In this document: piece after piece, positions 50,079 through 60,242 of the stretch
Layout of the letters: every line of letters begins with the position of its first letter
How positions within the stretch are numbered: position 1 is the first letter of the stretch
Source of the DNA: Bacillus sp. S3
Lineage (GTDB): Bacteria > Bacillota > Bacilli > Bacillales > Cytobacillaceae
Direction: 5' to 3'
NCBI RefSeq assembly: GCF_005154805.1
Contig: NZ_CP039727.1
Location: 1,237,501 to 1,301,500, forward strand
Length of the DNA stretch: 64,000 bases
The notes under the pieces: generated by a model
What the model was told of the DNA's origin: nothing
Databases searched by the model: none
Seen by the model: the letters and a program-made list of their open reading frames with translations, nothing else
Program-made: the position numbers and the translations under genes

Positions 50079-51623
50079 TTGAATATTGAAAAATTCCAAG
50101 AAAGCATGTACAAGCTAGTGGTTGAAACTTCTACCAAGCTTCCTAAGGACGTTCGCCGCGCTGTATCGGCTGCTAAAGAAAAGGAAAATGCGGGCACAAG
50201 TGCAGCAATGAGCCTTGCAACGATTACGAATAACATCAAAATGGCAGACGACCAAGTGTCGCCAATCTGCCAAGATACAGGTCTGCCAACGTTTAAAATT
50301 AAAACGCCGGTAGGAGTGAATCAATTAGAAATAAAAGAAGCGATTAAGAATGCTATTGTTCTGGCTACGAAAGAAGGAAAATTGCGTCCAAACTCTGTTG
50401 ATTCCTTAACAGGAGAAAACAGCGGTGATAATCTTGGAGCAGGGGTGCCAGTTATCAAATTTGACCAGTGGGAAAAAGATTACATCGATGTCCGCCTCAT
50501 TTTAAAAGGCGGCGGCTGTGAAAATAAAAACATTCAATATAGCCTTCCATGTGAGTTAGAAGGACTTGGCCGTGCCGGCCGTGACCTTGATGGGATCCGC
50601 AAATGTATCATGCATTCCGTTTACCAGGCTCAAGGCCAAGGCTGCAGCGCTGGCTTTATCGGTGTCGGAATTGGCGGGGATCGTTCATCAGGTTATGATT
50701 TGGCAAAGGAACAGTTATTCCGTTCTGTTGAAGACGTCAATCCGAACGAAGACCTTCGTAAGCTTGAAGAGTATGTAATGGAAAATGCAAATAAATTAGG
50801 AATAGGTACAATGGGCTTCGGCGGTGAAGCAACCTTACTTGGCTGTAAAGTCGGTGTCATGAATCGAATTCCTGCCAGCTTCTATGTGTCAGTTGCCTAC
50901 AACTGTTGGGCATTCCGCCGCTTAGGTGTGAGCGTGGATGCGGAGAGCGGAGAAATCAGCGAATGGATGTACCAAGAGGGTGAGTTCATCGATTTTGCTG
51001 AGACGGAGGCGGAAAAGGAAACCGCTGCTGCTTCTTCCGATGAAGTGATTACATTAGAGGCTCCGATTACAGAGGAAAAGATCCGTTCGTTAAAGGTCGG
51101 TGACGTCGTTCAAATTAATGGTTTAATGTACACTGGCCGTGATGCGATTCATAAATATTTGAGCGACCATGATGCGCCAGTTGACCTGAATGGCCAAGTG
51201 ATTTATCACTGCGGTCCAGTTATGTTAAAGGATGAGGCTGGCGAGTGGCACGTTAAGGCTGCCGGCCCAACAACAAGTATTCGCGAGGAACCATATCAAG
51301 GCGATATCATGAAGAAATTTGGTATTCGCGCGGTTATCGGTAAAGGCGGTATGGGTCCTAAGACCTTGGCTGCGTTAGAGGAACATGGCGGCGTATACTT
51401 GAACGCAATCGGTGGCGCGGCACAATATTATGCCGATTGTATAAAAGGCGTTGAAGGCGTCGATTTAATGCAATTTGGAATCCCTGAGGCAATGTGGCAT
51501 CTTCGTGTCGAAGGATTCACAGCTGTTGTCACAATGGACTCCCACGGAAACAGCTTGCATGCCGACGTCGACAAATCTTCATTAGAAAAATTAGCTCAAT
51601 TTAAAGAACCGGTTTTTAAATAA
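50079..51623 (+). CDS. class I fumarate hydratase
   Basis: [4Fe-4S]-dependent fumarase of 514 residues in which the alpha and beta parts of two-subunit enzymes are fused. The alpha part has SPICQDTGLPTF with a cluster Cys, GGGCENKNIQYS, GQGCSAGFIGVGIGGDRSSG and MGFGGEATLLGCKVG; the beta part starts near residue 320 (EAPITEEKIRSLKVGDVVQI) with TGRDAIHKYL, HCGPVM and GKGGMGPKTLAALEEHGGVY. It interconverts fumarate and malate in the TCA cycle and is oxygen-sensitive; B. subtilis instead uses the class II CitG. TTG start at 50079 with AAAGGGG 8 bases before; extension to 50049 has no ribosome binding site. Confidence 0.9.
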   Translation: MNIEKFQESMYKLVVETSTKLPKDVRRAVSAAKEKENAGTSAAMSLATITNNIKMADDQVSPICQDTGLPTFKIKTPVGVNQLEIKEAIKNAIVLATKEGKLRPNSVDSLTGENSGDNLGAGVPVIKFDQWEKDYIDVRLILKGGGCENKNIQYSLPCELEGLGRAGRDLDGIRKCIMHSVYQAQGQGCSAGFIGVGIGGDRSSGYDLAKEQLFRSVEDVNPNEDLRKLEEYVMENANKLGIGTMGFGGEATLLGCKVGVMNRIPASFYVSVAYNCWAFRRLGVSVDAESGEISEWMYQEGEFIDFAETEAEKETAAASSDEVITLEAPITEEKIRSLKVGDVVQINGLMYTGRDAIHKYLSDHDAPVDLNGQVIYHCGPVMLKDEAGEWHVKAAGPTTSIREEPYQGDIMKKFGIRAVIGKGGMGPKTLAALEEHGGVYLNAIGGAAQYYADCIKGVEGVDLMQFGIPEAMWHLRVEGFTAVVTMDSHGNSLHADVDKSSLEKLAQFKEPVFK

Positions 51624-51629
51624 TAGTTT

Positions 51630-51669
51630 GAGGGGTAGACGCGTGGGATGTGGCGTCTACCTCTTTTTA
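51630..51669 (+). terminator. intrinsic terminator after fumarase
   Basis: GAGGGGTAGACGC (51630-51642) pairs with GCGTCTACCTC with a small bulge, followed by TTTTTAT. Confidence 0.8.
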
Positions 51670-51727
51670 TTAAATATGTATCTAGGGATTAAGAGACGGA
51701 GTTCCAAATATTTTTAGAAAATGTCGT

Positions 51728-51771
51728 GAGTTTGGGAAAATAAGTCATAAAAGTTTGGAAATATGTCATAA
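51728..51771. repeat. short imperfect tandem repeat upstream of pdaA
   Basis: AGTTTGGGAAAATAAGTCATAA and AGTTTGGAAATATGTCATAA stand next to each other. The rest of the 370-base gap before pdaA shows nothing else I can name. Confidence 0.45.
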
Positions 51772-51997
51772 GTTACAGTGAAAAGAAGATTAATAAAAGG
51801 ACAATCAATCAAATCATCATTCTTCATTTTCCATCTTCAAGAAGTACAACCTCATTTCTTGTTAAACTAAACCTTCCCTATACAGGCACTAAAAGAGGAC
51901 GCATTTACCATCAACCATAATCATTTCCTAAATATGCTAATTATGTTTTCCCACCTATAACAAATACTATAACAAAATAAAATTAGGGGGAACATGG

Positions 51998-52756
51998 ATG
52001 AAAAGATTATTAGGAATCCTTTGTATACTGCTCTTACTGATTCCGAATATTACATACGCAGAAGCGCCTAATCGACCGATTCACTGGGGGTTCAAAAAGG
52101 CAGTTAATGAAAAGCAGCCCGATGCGGGCGCTGAGTATGACGAGATTCTTGCTAAGTACGGGGCATTTTACAAGGGCGATCCCAATACCAAAAACTTGTA
52201 CTTAACCTTCGACAGCGGTTATGAAAATGGCTATACCCCCAAGATTCTAAAGGTATTAAAAAAGGAAAAGGTACCAGCTACCTTTTTTGTGACAGGACAT
52301 TTTTTAATTTCGCAACCGGAACTTGCCAAACAAATCGTCAAAGAAGGGCACATCATTGGCAGCCATTCCTGGAGTCATCCTGACTTTACAGCCGTAAGTG
52401 ATGCAAAAATTCGCGAAGAGCTCGAAAAGGTAAAAACAAAAACAAAGGAAATAACGGGCCAAAAGAAAATGAAATACCTACGCCCGCCCCGAGGCATTTT
52501 TAGTGAAAGAACTATGCAAATCGCAAAAGAAGAGGGGTATACTCATGTGTTCTGGTCACTTGCATTTGTCGACTGGAATATTAACCAGCAAAGAGGATGG
52601 CAATACTCATATGACAATATCATGAGACAAATCCACCCCGGCTGCGTGCTTCTGCTGCATTCAGTATCCAAAGATAATGCTGATGCATTAGAAAAAGCAA
52701 TTAAAGATTTAAAAAAGAAGGGTTACAAGTTCAAAAGTCTAGATCAATTTAAATAA
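51998..52756 (+). CDS. pdaA: delta-lactam-biosynthetic de-N-acetylase PdaA
   Basis: Exported polysaccharide deacetylase of 252 residues. Signal peptide at the N-terminus ([21 protein letters not shown]). NodB-fold motifs: MT1 [13 protein letters not shown] (Asp-Asp/Ser variant), MT2 [10 protein letters not shown] (metal-binding His), MT3 [14 protein letters not shown]5 [10 protein letters not shown]. PdaA removes N-acetyl groups from muramic acid to form muramic delta-lactam in the spore cortex, required for germination. GGGGGAAC precedes the ATG. B. subtilis pdaA (yfjS) occupies the same relative place. Confidence 0.93.
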   Translation: MKRLLGILCILLLLIPNITYAEAPNRPIHWGFKKAVNEKQPDAGAEYDEILAKYGAFYKGDPNTKNLYLTFDSGYENGYTPKILKVLKKEKVPATFFVTGHFLISQPELAKQIVKEGHIIGSHSWSHPDFTAVSDAKIREELEKVKTKTKEITGQKKMKYLRPPRGIFSERTMQIAKEEGYTHVFWSLAFVDWNINQQRGWQYSYDNIMRQIHPGCVLLLHSVSKDNADALEKAIKDLKKKGYKFKSLDQFK

Positions 52757-52765
52757 TTCAAACAC

Positions 52766-52794
52766 AGCCGGATTCCTCAAGAATTCGGCTTTTC
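52766..52794 (+). terminator. intrinsic terminator after pdaA
   Basis: AGCCGGATTC (52766-52775) pairs with GAATTCGGCT (52781-52790), one G-U pair, then TTTT. Confidence 0.75.
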
Positions 52795-52853
52795 CCAGTA
52801 AATCGTGCTATAATACAGGGTACTTATGCTTGATGAAATTTGGAGTGAACAAA

Positions 52854-54236
52854 ATGAAAACCGAACAAGGTATTAAAATACAGCTACATCAGACATTTCC
52901 CTTAACCATTAAAAGGCTTGGCATTAATGGAGAAGGAGTGGGATATTTTAAAAAGCAAGTAGTCTTTGTACCAGGGGCACTTCCAGGTGAAGAGGTCGTT
53001 GTCGAGGCAACAAAAATTAATCCCAAATTTGCTGAGGCAAAAATAAAAAAGATTCGTATCCAATCGCCTCATCGTGTTAAACCGCTTTGCCCTGTCTATG
53101 ATCAATGCGGCGGCTGTCAACTTCAGCATTTGCAATACGATCAACAGCTCAAAGAAAAACGAGATATTGTCATTCAATCACTTGAGCGTCATACAAAACT
53201 TGATGTCAACAAACATGATATTCGTCAAACCATAGGCATGGAGGATCCATGGGGGTACCGTAATAAAAGCAGCTTTCAAGTCGGTCAAAAAGACGGTAAG
53301 ATTCTAGCCGGACTTTACGGACTTAACTCACATCAGCTGATAAACATTGATAAGTGTGCTGTTCAGCATTCGCAAACAAATGAAGCAACGGCTAAAGTAA
53401 AACGAATATTAGAGGATTTACATATTCCTATCTATAATGAAAAAACCAGAAAAGGAATTGTCCGAACAATTGTTACCCGCGTTGGAGTCGAAACCGGTGA
53501 ATTGCAAGTCGTTCTGATTACGTCACAAAAAGAGCTGCCTAAAAAGGAGCTGCTCATCGAGGAAATTCAAAACCGGCTTCCTAATGTGAAATCAGTTGTC
53601 CAAAATATAAACGGTGAAAAAACATCGCTAATTTTTGGCGAGGAAACAGTAAACTTAGCCGGAGAAGATATCATCCAAGAAACATTGGGTGATTTGCAAT
53701 TCGAACTATCAGCAAGAACCTTTTTTCAATTAAATCCTTCCCAAACAATTAAGCTTTATAATGAAGTAAAAAAAGCAGCGGCATTAACCGGCAGCGAAAA
53801 GGTGCTCGATGCCTATTGTGGTGTGGGAACGATTGGGTTATGGCTTGCGGACCAAGCAGCAGAAGTCCGCGGAATGGACGTGATTCCTGAATCCATTGAG
53901 GATGCCAAGAAAAACGCTAAACGCCATGGCTTCACCAATACCAAATATGTCCCAGGAAAGGCAGAAGAGGTCCTGCCAAAATGGGTTAAAAAAGGCTGGC
54001 AGCCGGATGTGGTTGTCATCGATCCGCCAAGAACCGGTCTCGACAACCAGCTGATTCAAACGATTTTGCAAGTAAAGCCAAAGAAATTAATCTATGTCTC
54101 CTGTAACCCGTCGACATTGGCAAAGGACATTCAAAACCTAAGTTCGAAGTACGATGTGAAGTACATCCAACCGGTGGACATGTTTCCGCAGACAGCTCAC
54201 GTGGAAGCCGTGGCGAATTTGGAATTGAAATTGTAG
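52854..54236 (+). CDS. rlmCD: 23S rRNA (uracil-5-)-methyltransferase RlmCD
   Basis: RNA methyltransferase of 460 residues. An N-terminal TRAM domain ([22 protein letters not shown]) is followed by the [4Fe-4S]-binding cysteines [14 protein letters not shown] with a fourth Cys in DKCAVQH, and a C-terminal SAM domain with [29 protein letters not shown] and the catalytic [11 protein letters not shown]. The B. subtilis counterpart YfjO/RlmCD modifies U747 and U1939 of 23S rRNA. ATG at 52854 behind GGAGTGA is preferred over an upstream in-frame ATG. TATAAT lies at 52810-52815. Confidence 0.92.
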   Translation: MKTEQGIKIQLHQTFPLTIKRLGINGEGVGYFKKQVVFVPGALPGEEVVVEATKINPKFAEAKIKKIRIQSPHRVKPLCPVYDQCGGCQLQHLQYDQQLKEKRDIVIQSLERHTKLDVNKHDIRQTIGMEDPWGYRNKSSFQVGQKDGKILAGLYGLNSHQLINIDKCAVQHSQTNEATAKVKRILEDLHIPIYNEKTRKGIVRTIVTRVGVETGELQVVLITSQKELPKKELLIEEIQNRLPNVKSVVQNINGEKTSLIFGEETVNLAGEDIIQETLGDLQFELSARTFFQLNPSQTIKLYNEVKKAAALTGSEKVLDAYCGVGTIGLWLADQAAEVRGMDVIPESIEDAKKNAKRHGFTNTKYVPGKAEEVLPKWVKKGWQPDVVVIDPPRTGLDNQLIQTILQVKPKKLIYVSCNPSTLAKDIQNLSSKYDVKYIQPVDMFPQTAHVEAVANLELKL

Positions 54237-54658
54237 CCAACAAATAAAAACGCTCACGACACAATAAACCCTTTTCCATAGTTTATCAACAGTTAGAATA
54301 AAAAGTGTGCATCAAAACGTGAGGAAAATTTGACTCTGATTTCGTAAAATACTTTTGCGATTTCGGGGTCTTTTTTCCTGTTAAACTCTTGTCAACCCAG
54401 TGTTTTTCTAATTTTCCTTTTCAGTATTTTTTGTAAACCTTTTTTTACTCAAACAGTGGAATGCTATTTAAAGGGGTGGATTTTAGCAGGGGATATTTTG
54501 GTTGTACTTTCCATACTAAACCCCTGGTTTTGTAAAAAAAGCATTTCCGCTGTTTGATAAAAAGTGCTTAAGCATGGTATAAGTGTAAAAGAAGCAGGAC
54601 CTTCTTGTTTTTTAATTTTGGGGTAAGGGAGTATCCTGGTATCCCATAATGAGAGGAT
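54237..54658. other. intergenic stretch without recognised gene
   Basis: About 420 A+T-rich bases. A hairpin CGTAAAA-TAC-TTTTGCG with a T-run near 54350-54378 may terminate rlmCD transcripts, and GGTATAAGT near 54576 may be a -10 region for the dus gene. No credible coding frame seen. Confidence 0.5.
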
Positions 54659-54664
54659 TTGAAT

Positions 54665-55633
54665 TTGAAGATGATAGATAATTTTTGGCGTGATTTACCA
54701 CGACCATTTTTTATATTGGCACCAATGGAAGATGTGACGGATGTTGTTTTTCGCCATGTTGTGAGTGAAGCAGCAAGACCTGATGTGTTTTTTACTGAGT
54801 TTACAAACAGTGAGAGTTATTGTCACCCACAAGGGAAGCAGAGTGTGCGTGGGCGTTTGACTTTTACAGAGGATGAACAACCAATCGTTGCCCATATATG
54901 GGGGGATAGGCCTGAAAATTTTCGGCAAATGAGTATTGGCATGGCGGAACTAGGCTTTCGGGGTATAGATATCAATATGGGTTGTCCTGTACCTAATGTG
55001 ACACAGAATGGGAAGGGAAGCGGCCTTATCCTTCGTCCAGAAGTTGCAGCAGATTTAATACAAGCAGCAAAAGCTGGCGGATTGCCTGTAAGTGTAAAGA
55101 CAAGGCTTGGTTTCACAAATGTAGACGAATGGCATGACTGGCTGACACACATTTTGAAACAAGACATTGTCAATCTATCCATTCATCTGCGTACAAGGAA
55201 GGAAATGAGCAAGGTCGATGCTCATTGGGAACTGATTCCGGAGATTAAGAAACTTCGTGATCAGGTGGCACCAGATACACTTTTAACGATCAATGGGGAT
55301 ATTCCTGACCGTCAAACAGGCTTGAAGCTCGCCCAACAATATGGTATTGATGGGGTTATGATTGGACGTGGTATTTTCAGTAATCCATTTGCCTTTGAAA
55401 AAGAACCGAAAGATCATAGCAGTAAGGATTTGCTTGATCTCTTAAGATTGCATCTCAATCTCCATGATAAATACTCAAATTTAGAGCTGCGTTCGTTCAA
55501 GGCTTTGCATCGCTTTTTTAAGATATATGTCAAAGGATTCCGAGGGGCGAGTGAATTAAGAAACCAATTGATGAATACGGAGTCAACAGATGAAGTGCGT
55601 ACATTGCTTGATCATTTTGAGAAAGAATGTTGA
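54665..55633 (+). CDS. yfjN: tRNA-dihydrouridine synthase, YfjN-like
   Basis: FMN-dependent enzyme of 322 residues that reduces uridine in tRNA D-loops. TIM-barrel motifs: [15 protein letters not shown] (FMN loop), [19 protein letters not shown] with the catalytic Cys, [29 protein letters not shown] with the catalytic-region His, and [26 protein letters not shown] phosphate-binding end. The start is uncertain: TTG at 54665 has AGAGGA 8 bases upstream; TTG at 54659 and ATG at 54671 are the alternatives. Sits next to rlmCD as in B. subtilis (yfjO-yfjN). Confidence 0.88.
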   Translation: MKMIDNFWRDLPRPFFILAPMEDVTDVVFRHVVSEAARPDVFFTEFTNSESYCHPQGKQSVRGRLTFTEDEQPIVAHIWGDRPENFRQMSIGMAELGFRGIDINMGCPVPNVTQNGKGSGLILRPEVAADLIQAAKAGGLPVSVKTRLGFTNVDEWHDWLTHILKQDIVNLSIHLRTRKEMSKVDAHWELIPEIKKLRDQVAPDTLLTINGDIPDRQTGLKLAQQYGIDGVMIGRGIFSNPFAFEKEPKDHSSKDLLDLLRLHLNLHDKYSNLELRSFKALHRFFKIYVKGFRGASELRNQLMNTESTDEVRTLLDHFEKEC

Positions 55634-55778
55634 TGGTACGGGGACAGTAAAACGGAGTGCTTTTTATGCGTGACGAAACTCATTTTAAAGAAAGGTAACT
55701 TCACCCTTTGGACCTTCCATAAAAAATCCTTATTTGCAATAATCTTATATTAAGAGAAGTAAGTCAATTCCATATTAA

Positions 55779-55816
55779 GACGGCTCAGTAATGGACTGAG
55801 CCGTTTGTTTTTTTTA
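55779..55816 (+). terminator. intrinsic terminator
   Basis: ACGGCTCAGT pairs with ACTGAGCCGT around AATGG, followed by TTGTTTTTTTT. Confidence 0.88.
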
Positions 55817-55889
55817 TACACACAACAATCCCATTTGAAATTGTGCTAACATGGCTATACTAGATTTGGGGAATGGAGAGGATATCAAT

Positions 55890-58800
55890 ATGAAAATAAA
55901 TCAATTAATTGCCAACAATATTAACCGTTTAGATACCATCTTGCCGGAAGATCAGACGCTCGGCATTGCCGGTTTATCTGGATCAGGTAAAACAACTTTT
56001 TGTCAGACCATTGGTGAAGAGTCTAAGAAACGCCTCGTTTCATTATTACCAAAGGCTGAATATCAGTATTTATTTCCTGATATAATGGAAACAAATTTTA
56101 GTGCTATTAATATGGAAGAAATGCCTTTAGTGCTTTTTCTCGGAAGATCATCCATTTCTTCTAATCCACGTTCAACCATTGGAACGCATACTGGAGTATT
56201 TACAGAGATCCGTGTTACTCTTGCTGAAAAATACGATCTTTCTCCAGAAGTCTTTTCATTTAATAATGAATTAGGCTGGTGTCCAAAGTGTAAAGGGCGC
56301 GGTACTAACAGTAATGTGGAATGTCCTAAGTGTAAAGGAAGGCGTTACAACGAGGAAGTTGAAGCACATACAATCGATTTATTTGGTAAACCTCATAGTA
56401 TTTCAGATATTAACGATTTAAGCATTGAAACGATACTTTCGCTAGCAGATGATTTACATATTAGTGAAGAAAAACAGAACATACTTAAAAACATTATCAA
56501 TATGAATATAGGTTACTTAACAATAAACAGGATTATGGGTACATTGTCCGGTGGAGAATTAACTCGACTTTACCTCGCAGAATTCATGGCTATCAGTGAA
56601 AATACTGTTATTATCATTGATGAAATATCAGTTGGTATTGATCACGAAACATTACTTAAAATTTTAGAGCAAATTAAACAATTAGGCTATAGGAATCAAA
56701 TTTGGCTTATTGACCATTCTGACACAGTGCTCGATACAACAGAGAAATACGTATTCTTTGGACCTGGCAGTGGTAAATATGGCGGGAAAATCGTGGATGT
56801 ATCACCGCGTCCAAAACCAGTTTACTTAGAACAAAATGAGGAAGAGCCAACAGATTACTATCATTTTCATGAATTATATTGCCGTAATATTCAAATGGCT
56901 GATATTAAAATACCAAAAAATAGACTCGTAACCATTACCGGAGAGTCTGGATGTGGTAAATCAACACTTGTCAACGAATGTATTGCCGAAGATTTTCAGA
57001 AGCGATACAAAAAAGATAAACTCGTTATGGTTGGACAAGATCGAAACCAATCCATTACGAGTCGGTCAACCGTTGCGACTTTTCTTGATATAAAAAAGAA
57101 ACTCACAAAATACAGTGAAGATATTGATGATATTTTCGATCGCTCGATTGAAGATATCATTGATGAACTACCTAATGAAGATATCGCACATAAACGTTTA
57201 AGCTTATTAATCAAACTTGGACTAGGTTATTTGACTTTAAATAGAAGAACCCAAACACTATCGACTGGAGAATTTCAATGTGTTCATTTAGTCTCGGAAC
57301 TGTTTGCAAATTCAAGAAATCCTCATACACTTTTTATTTTTGACGAACCTTCAAAAGGTTTATCACAAAATATTTTAAATCAATTCATTGATAGTATCAG
57401 GGGCATTCTACAAGATGAATCAGTTTCAATTATGATGATTGAACATAATGCCTATATGATGGAAAGTTCTGATTTTATCGTTGATTTTGGTAAAAGAAAG
57501 AATGAACCTGTAACGCATCTTGAAGTTGTCAGCCATCATGAATATTATGAGACAAACAATAGGGAAGAAACCGCTGCTCATGAGCCTATTTCTTCTAAAC
57601 TTAATTCGCAATATGGTATTACGTATTTAAAAGAAAATCATATCGACTATTTTCAACATGCAGAAAATGTCTATAAGGGCGGGATTTTAAAAAGTTTATC
57701 ATCTATGGCCCGTTTGATTTATGGTGAATACGATTCTAACAAAATAGCACCTGTCATTGCCATTGATCTTGAAAGACATTTGTATAGTCAATATAGTTTC
57801 CTTTATGAAATGGGCGGCATGATTAACCATATTGTGGCGGCGCATCCGACTAATAAAGATACGAGAAGCTTCGATTTCTTTTCTAAGGACAATCATTGTC
57901 CATCATGCTCAGGTCGTCTTAAGATTGAAATATTTGATAAAGACCTTGTGATTCAAGACAAAAATCTTCCATTCTGGGATGGTCTTTTCTATCCAGAAAT
58001 AATGGAAGTATTAAAATTTTATCAATACCCAAAATTAGAATTTCTATTTGAAGAAATAAAGAATGAGCTCGGGTTTGACCTGACGAAAAGCTATAATGAA
58101 ATGTCAGATGCAGAAAAGCATATCTTTTGGTACGGCTATTTTGAAAAGTCATTTTATGATAAGAAAGGCAAGGCACGTAGAACATGGGTAGGTTTTAACA
58201 CCATCCTTGGCATGTATATTGTCGTTTCAAAATCAATTATTAAAGAGCAAATGAAAGCTTCTAAAGAAATGATTACCTGTCCAATTTGTGAGGGGACTGT
58301 TTTAAACCACGATAAACCGCTTAAATTTGGAGACACAGATATTCGTGATATGATCAATCAGCCGATTGACCAAGTAATGAAAATAGTAGGTGATTTACCT
58401 GCACTGGTCAAACTGAAATCAATTGTAGGCGGCGATATGATTTTGACAGAAGATGTCTCCTTACTGCCTAGAAAAACACAAGTCGCATTAAAAATGTTTG
58501 AATTAGAACAAGCAAGCTTTACGGGCTATGAAATGGTATTACAAAATGTCTTCCCATTCTGGGACGGAATCAAAGAAAATATCGAATCCATTAGCGCCAA
58601 TAATCAAGTGACCATTTGTGATTTTCCTACTATCAATGAAACAAAAGAAACAATCATAGATCAGTATTTCACCAATGGAAAATATAAAAAACTGACCTAT
58701 GTTTATGAAGCATTTGGTTACAAAAAATTAGTTACCGAAATTAATAAAATTAAAAAAAGCCATCCATGTCCATTCTGTAAAGGAAAGAAAGTGATATCAG

Positions 58801-59060
58801 AGGATAATCTGCATGATGGTGTGTATAAATTAACCATTCCATGTGTAAGTTGTCTGGCAAGCGGCATCAATGATAAGGGCCTTAAGGAACTGGTTGAAGG
58901 TATACAAGTAAAAACATGGTTAACAGGAACAGTTAGTGATGTTGTGGATGAAAACTTATATACAGAGGATGTCGCGGATATTCCCATTTTCAATCGTATT
59001 CGGGAGTTAAATAAACAAGATATGATGGCTGTTTATCAATGCCTTAAGCAAAATAATTAA
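55890..59060 (+). CDS. divergent UvrA-like ATPase with duplicated zinc modules
   Basis: Protein of 1056 residues. First ABC half: Walker A GLSGSGKTT (28-36), zinc module C131/C134/C145/C148, signature LSGGE (219-223), Walker B VIIIDE (about 240-245), His276. There is no room for the UvrB-binding domain. Second half: Walker A GESGCGKST (351-359), degenerate signature LSTGE (457-461), Walker B TLFIFDEP (480-487). The ~500-residue C-terminal region has CxxC pairs at about 670/673, 797/800, 960/963 and 985/988 and segments resembling UvrA's zinc region (GFDL...EMSDAEKHIFWYG, then CPICEGTVLNHD, then DIRDMINQPIDQVM), but no Walker motifs, suggesting a third, dead UvrA half. ATG at 55890 follows GGAGAGG. 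Likely a specialised UvrA relative, as in DrrC-type drug resistance; function unknown. More A+T-rich by eye than its neighbours. Confidence 0.75.
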   Translation: MKINQLIANNINRLDTILPEDQTLGIAGLSGSGKTTFCQTIGEESKKRLVSLLPKAEYQYLFPDIMETNFSAINMEEMPLVLFLGRSSISSNPRSTIGTHTGVFTEIRVTLAEKYDLSPEVFSFNNELGWCPKCKGRGTNSNVECPKCKGRRYNEEVEAHTIDLFGKPHSISDINDLSIETILSLADDLHISEEKQNILKNIINMNIGYLTINRIMGTLSGGELTRLYLAEFMAISENTVIIIDEISVGIDHETLLKILEQIKQLGYRNQIWLIDHSDTVLDTTEKYVFFGPGSGKYGGKIVDVSPRPKPVYLEQNEEEPTDYYHFHELYCRNIQMADIKIPKNRLVTITGESGCGKSTLVNECIAEDFQKRYKKDKLVMVGQDRNQSITSRSTVATFLDIKKKLTKYSEDIDDIFDRSIEDIIDELPNEDIAHKRLSLLIKLGLGYLTLNRRTQTLSTGEFQCVHLVSELFANSRNPHTLFIFDEPSKGLSQNILNQFIDSIRGILQDESVSIMMIEHNAYMMESSDFIVDFGKRKNEPVTHLEVVSHHEYYETNNREETAAHEPISSKLNSQYGITYLKENHIDYFQHAENVYKGGILKSLSSMARLIYGEYDSNKIAPVIAIDLERHLYSQYSFLYEMGGMINHIVAAHPTNKDTRSFDFFSKDNHCPSCSGRLKIEIFDKDLVIQDKNLPFWDGLFYPEIMEVLKFYQYPKLEFLFEEIKNELGFDLTKSYNEMSDAEKHIFWYGYFEKSFYDKKGKARRTWVGFNTILGMYIVVSKSIIKEQMKASKEMITCPICEGTVLNHDKPLKFGDTDIRDMINQPIDQVMKIVGDLPALVKLKSIVGGDMILTEDVSLLPRKTQVALKMFELEQASFTGYEMVLQNVFPFWDGIKENIESISANNQVTICDFPTINETKETIIDQYFTNGKYKKLTYVYEAFGYKKLVTEINKIKKSHPCPFCKGKKVISEDNLHDGVYKLTIPCVSCLASGINDKGLKELVEGIQVKTWLTGTVSDVVDENLYTEDVADIPIFNRIRELNKQDMMAVYQCLKQNN

Positions 59061-59061
59061 A

Positions 59062-59118
59062 ATCCAGGGAGACGGTTCTGGCGGCACCGAATGCCACCAG
59101 AACCGTCTCCCTGTTTTC
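59062..59118 (+). terminator. strong intrinsic terminator
   Basis: CAGGGAGACGGTTCTGG pairs with CCAGAACCGTCTCCCTG, extended by GGCA/TGCC, around ACCGAA, then TTTTC. It isolates the UvrA-like gene. Confidence 0.9.
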
Positions 59119-59206
59119 TAAGCTTTTAAATGTAATAACCTGTTCATCTTCTATTCATACAACGATTATAAACTAAGGATGTCAAAAAGAGATGGGAGGA
59201 ATAAAG

Positions 59207-60241
59207 ATGAACATTGCATGGAAAGAAATTAAGAAAAATAAAATGAGGTTTGTCATTTTAGGTTCAATCGTTTTTCTCGTTAGTTTCTTAACGTTTATTA
59301 TATCTGGTTTGGCAAATGGATTATCACATGACAATGCAGCACTAATTAAAGATTTACCGGATGGTTATTTCTATATGACCAAGGATGCAGAAGAAACTTA
59401 TAATCTATCAAGAATAGATATCAGTACTCAGGATCAAATGTTGCAAAGTCGAAAGGATGCTACAGCCTTTTCAATTCAAATGGGATTTGTAAATGATAGT
59501 ACGGGGAAACAACGCAGTGTTGCTTTTGTTACATCGACACATTCAAAGTATTTTCAAAACGTAAAAAAGGGAGAAATTGTACTGGATCGCTCACTAGAAG
59601 ATGAGGGGATAAAAATCGGAGATTCCTTAACGAATAATCAATACAGCGGCAAGTTTATTGTAAAAGGTTTTGCGGATCAGAGTAAATACAGTCATGCTCC
59701 TGTCGCTTTTATAAGTTTAGCAGACTATAAAGAAATGTATCGAGCCAATGAAATGCAATTGATTTTCGCACCGGAAGGGGATTCATCACAAGTACCCGCT
59801 AGCTTGCAAACTTTTTCAAAAAAACAGTTCCTTAATACCATTTCAAGTTATAAAGCGGAACAGACGTCCTTAAATATGATTGTTTGGTTTTTAGTTGTCA
59901 TCAGCGGTATGTTGTTTGCCATCTTTTTCTACATGATGAACGTTCAAAAAATGGGTCTATATGGAATTCTGAAAGCAATTGGTTTAAAAACAAGTGCCTT
60001 GTTCAAAATGATGTGGACACAGATGATTTTTATTACGGTCATTGCACTTGGTCTTTCGGTTGCCCTTAGTCATGCTTTTAATATAGTGGCGCCTAAAGGT
60101 ATGCCGTTTAGTTTAACCTCTGGGACAACCATCCAATTATCAATTGTTTTCCTCATAATCGGATTTGTTGGGGCGACGCTTTCCGGTATCCAAATAAAAA
60201 AAGTCGAACCGCTGCATGCCATACAACAAGGAGAGGTCTAA
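59207..60241 (+). CDS. ABC transporter permease, HrtB-like (FtsX/MacB type)
   Basis: Membrane protein of 344 residues with the MacB/FtsX topology: helix 1 near the N-terminus (RFVILGSIVFLVSFLTFIIS), an extracytoplasmic domain of ~200 residues, then three helices (MIVWFLVVISGMLFAIFFYM, IFITVIALGLSVALSHAF, LSIVFLIIGFVGATLSGI). The start NIAWKEIKKNKMRF and the length resemble HrtB, permease of the heme exporter HrtBA. GGGAGG precedes the ATG at 59207. The TAA is two bases before the ATPase ATG. No HssRS heme sensor genes are in view, so another substrate (lipid or peptide drug) is possible. Confidence 0.8.
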   Translation: MNIAWKEIKKNKMRFVILGSIVFLVSFLTFIISGLANGLSHDNAALIKDLPDGYFYMTKDAEETYNLSRIDISTQDQMLQSRKDATAFSIQMGFVNDSTGKQRSVAFVTSTHSKYFQNVKKGEIVLDRSLEDEGIKIGDSLTNNQYSGKFIVKGFADQSKYSHAPVAFISLADYKEMYRANEMQLIFAPEGDSSQVPASLQTFSKKQFLNTISSYKAEQTSLNMIVWFLVVISGMLFAIFFYMMNVQKMGLYGILKAIGLKTSALFKMMWTQMIFITVIALGLSVALSHAFNIVAPKGMPFSLTSGTTIQLSIVFLIIGFVGATLSGIQIKKVEPLHAIQQGEV

Positions 60242-60242
60242 T

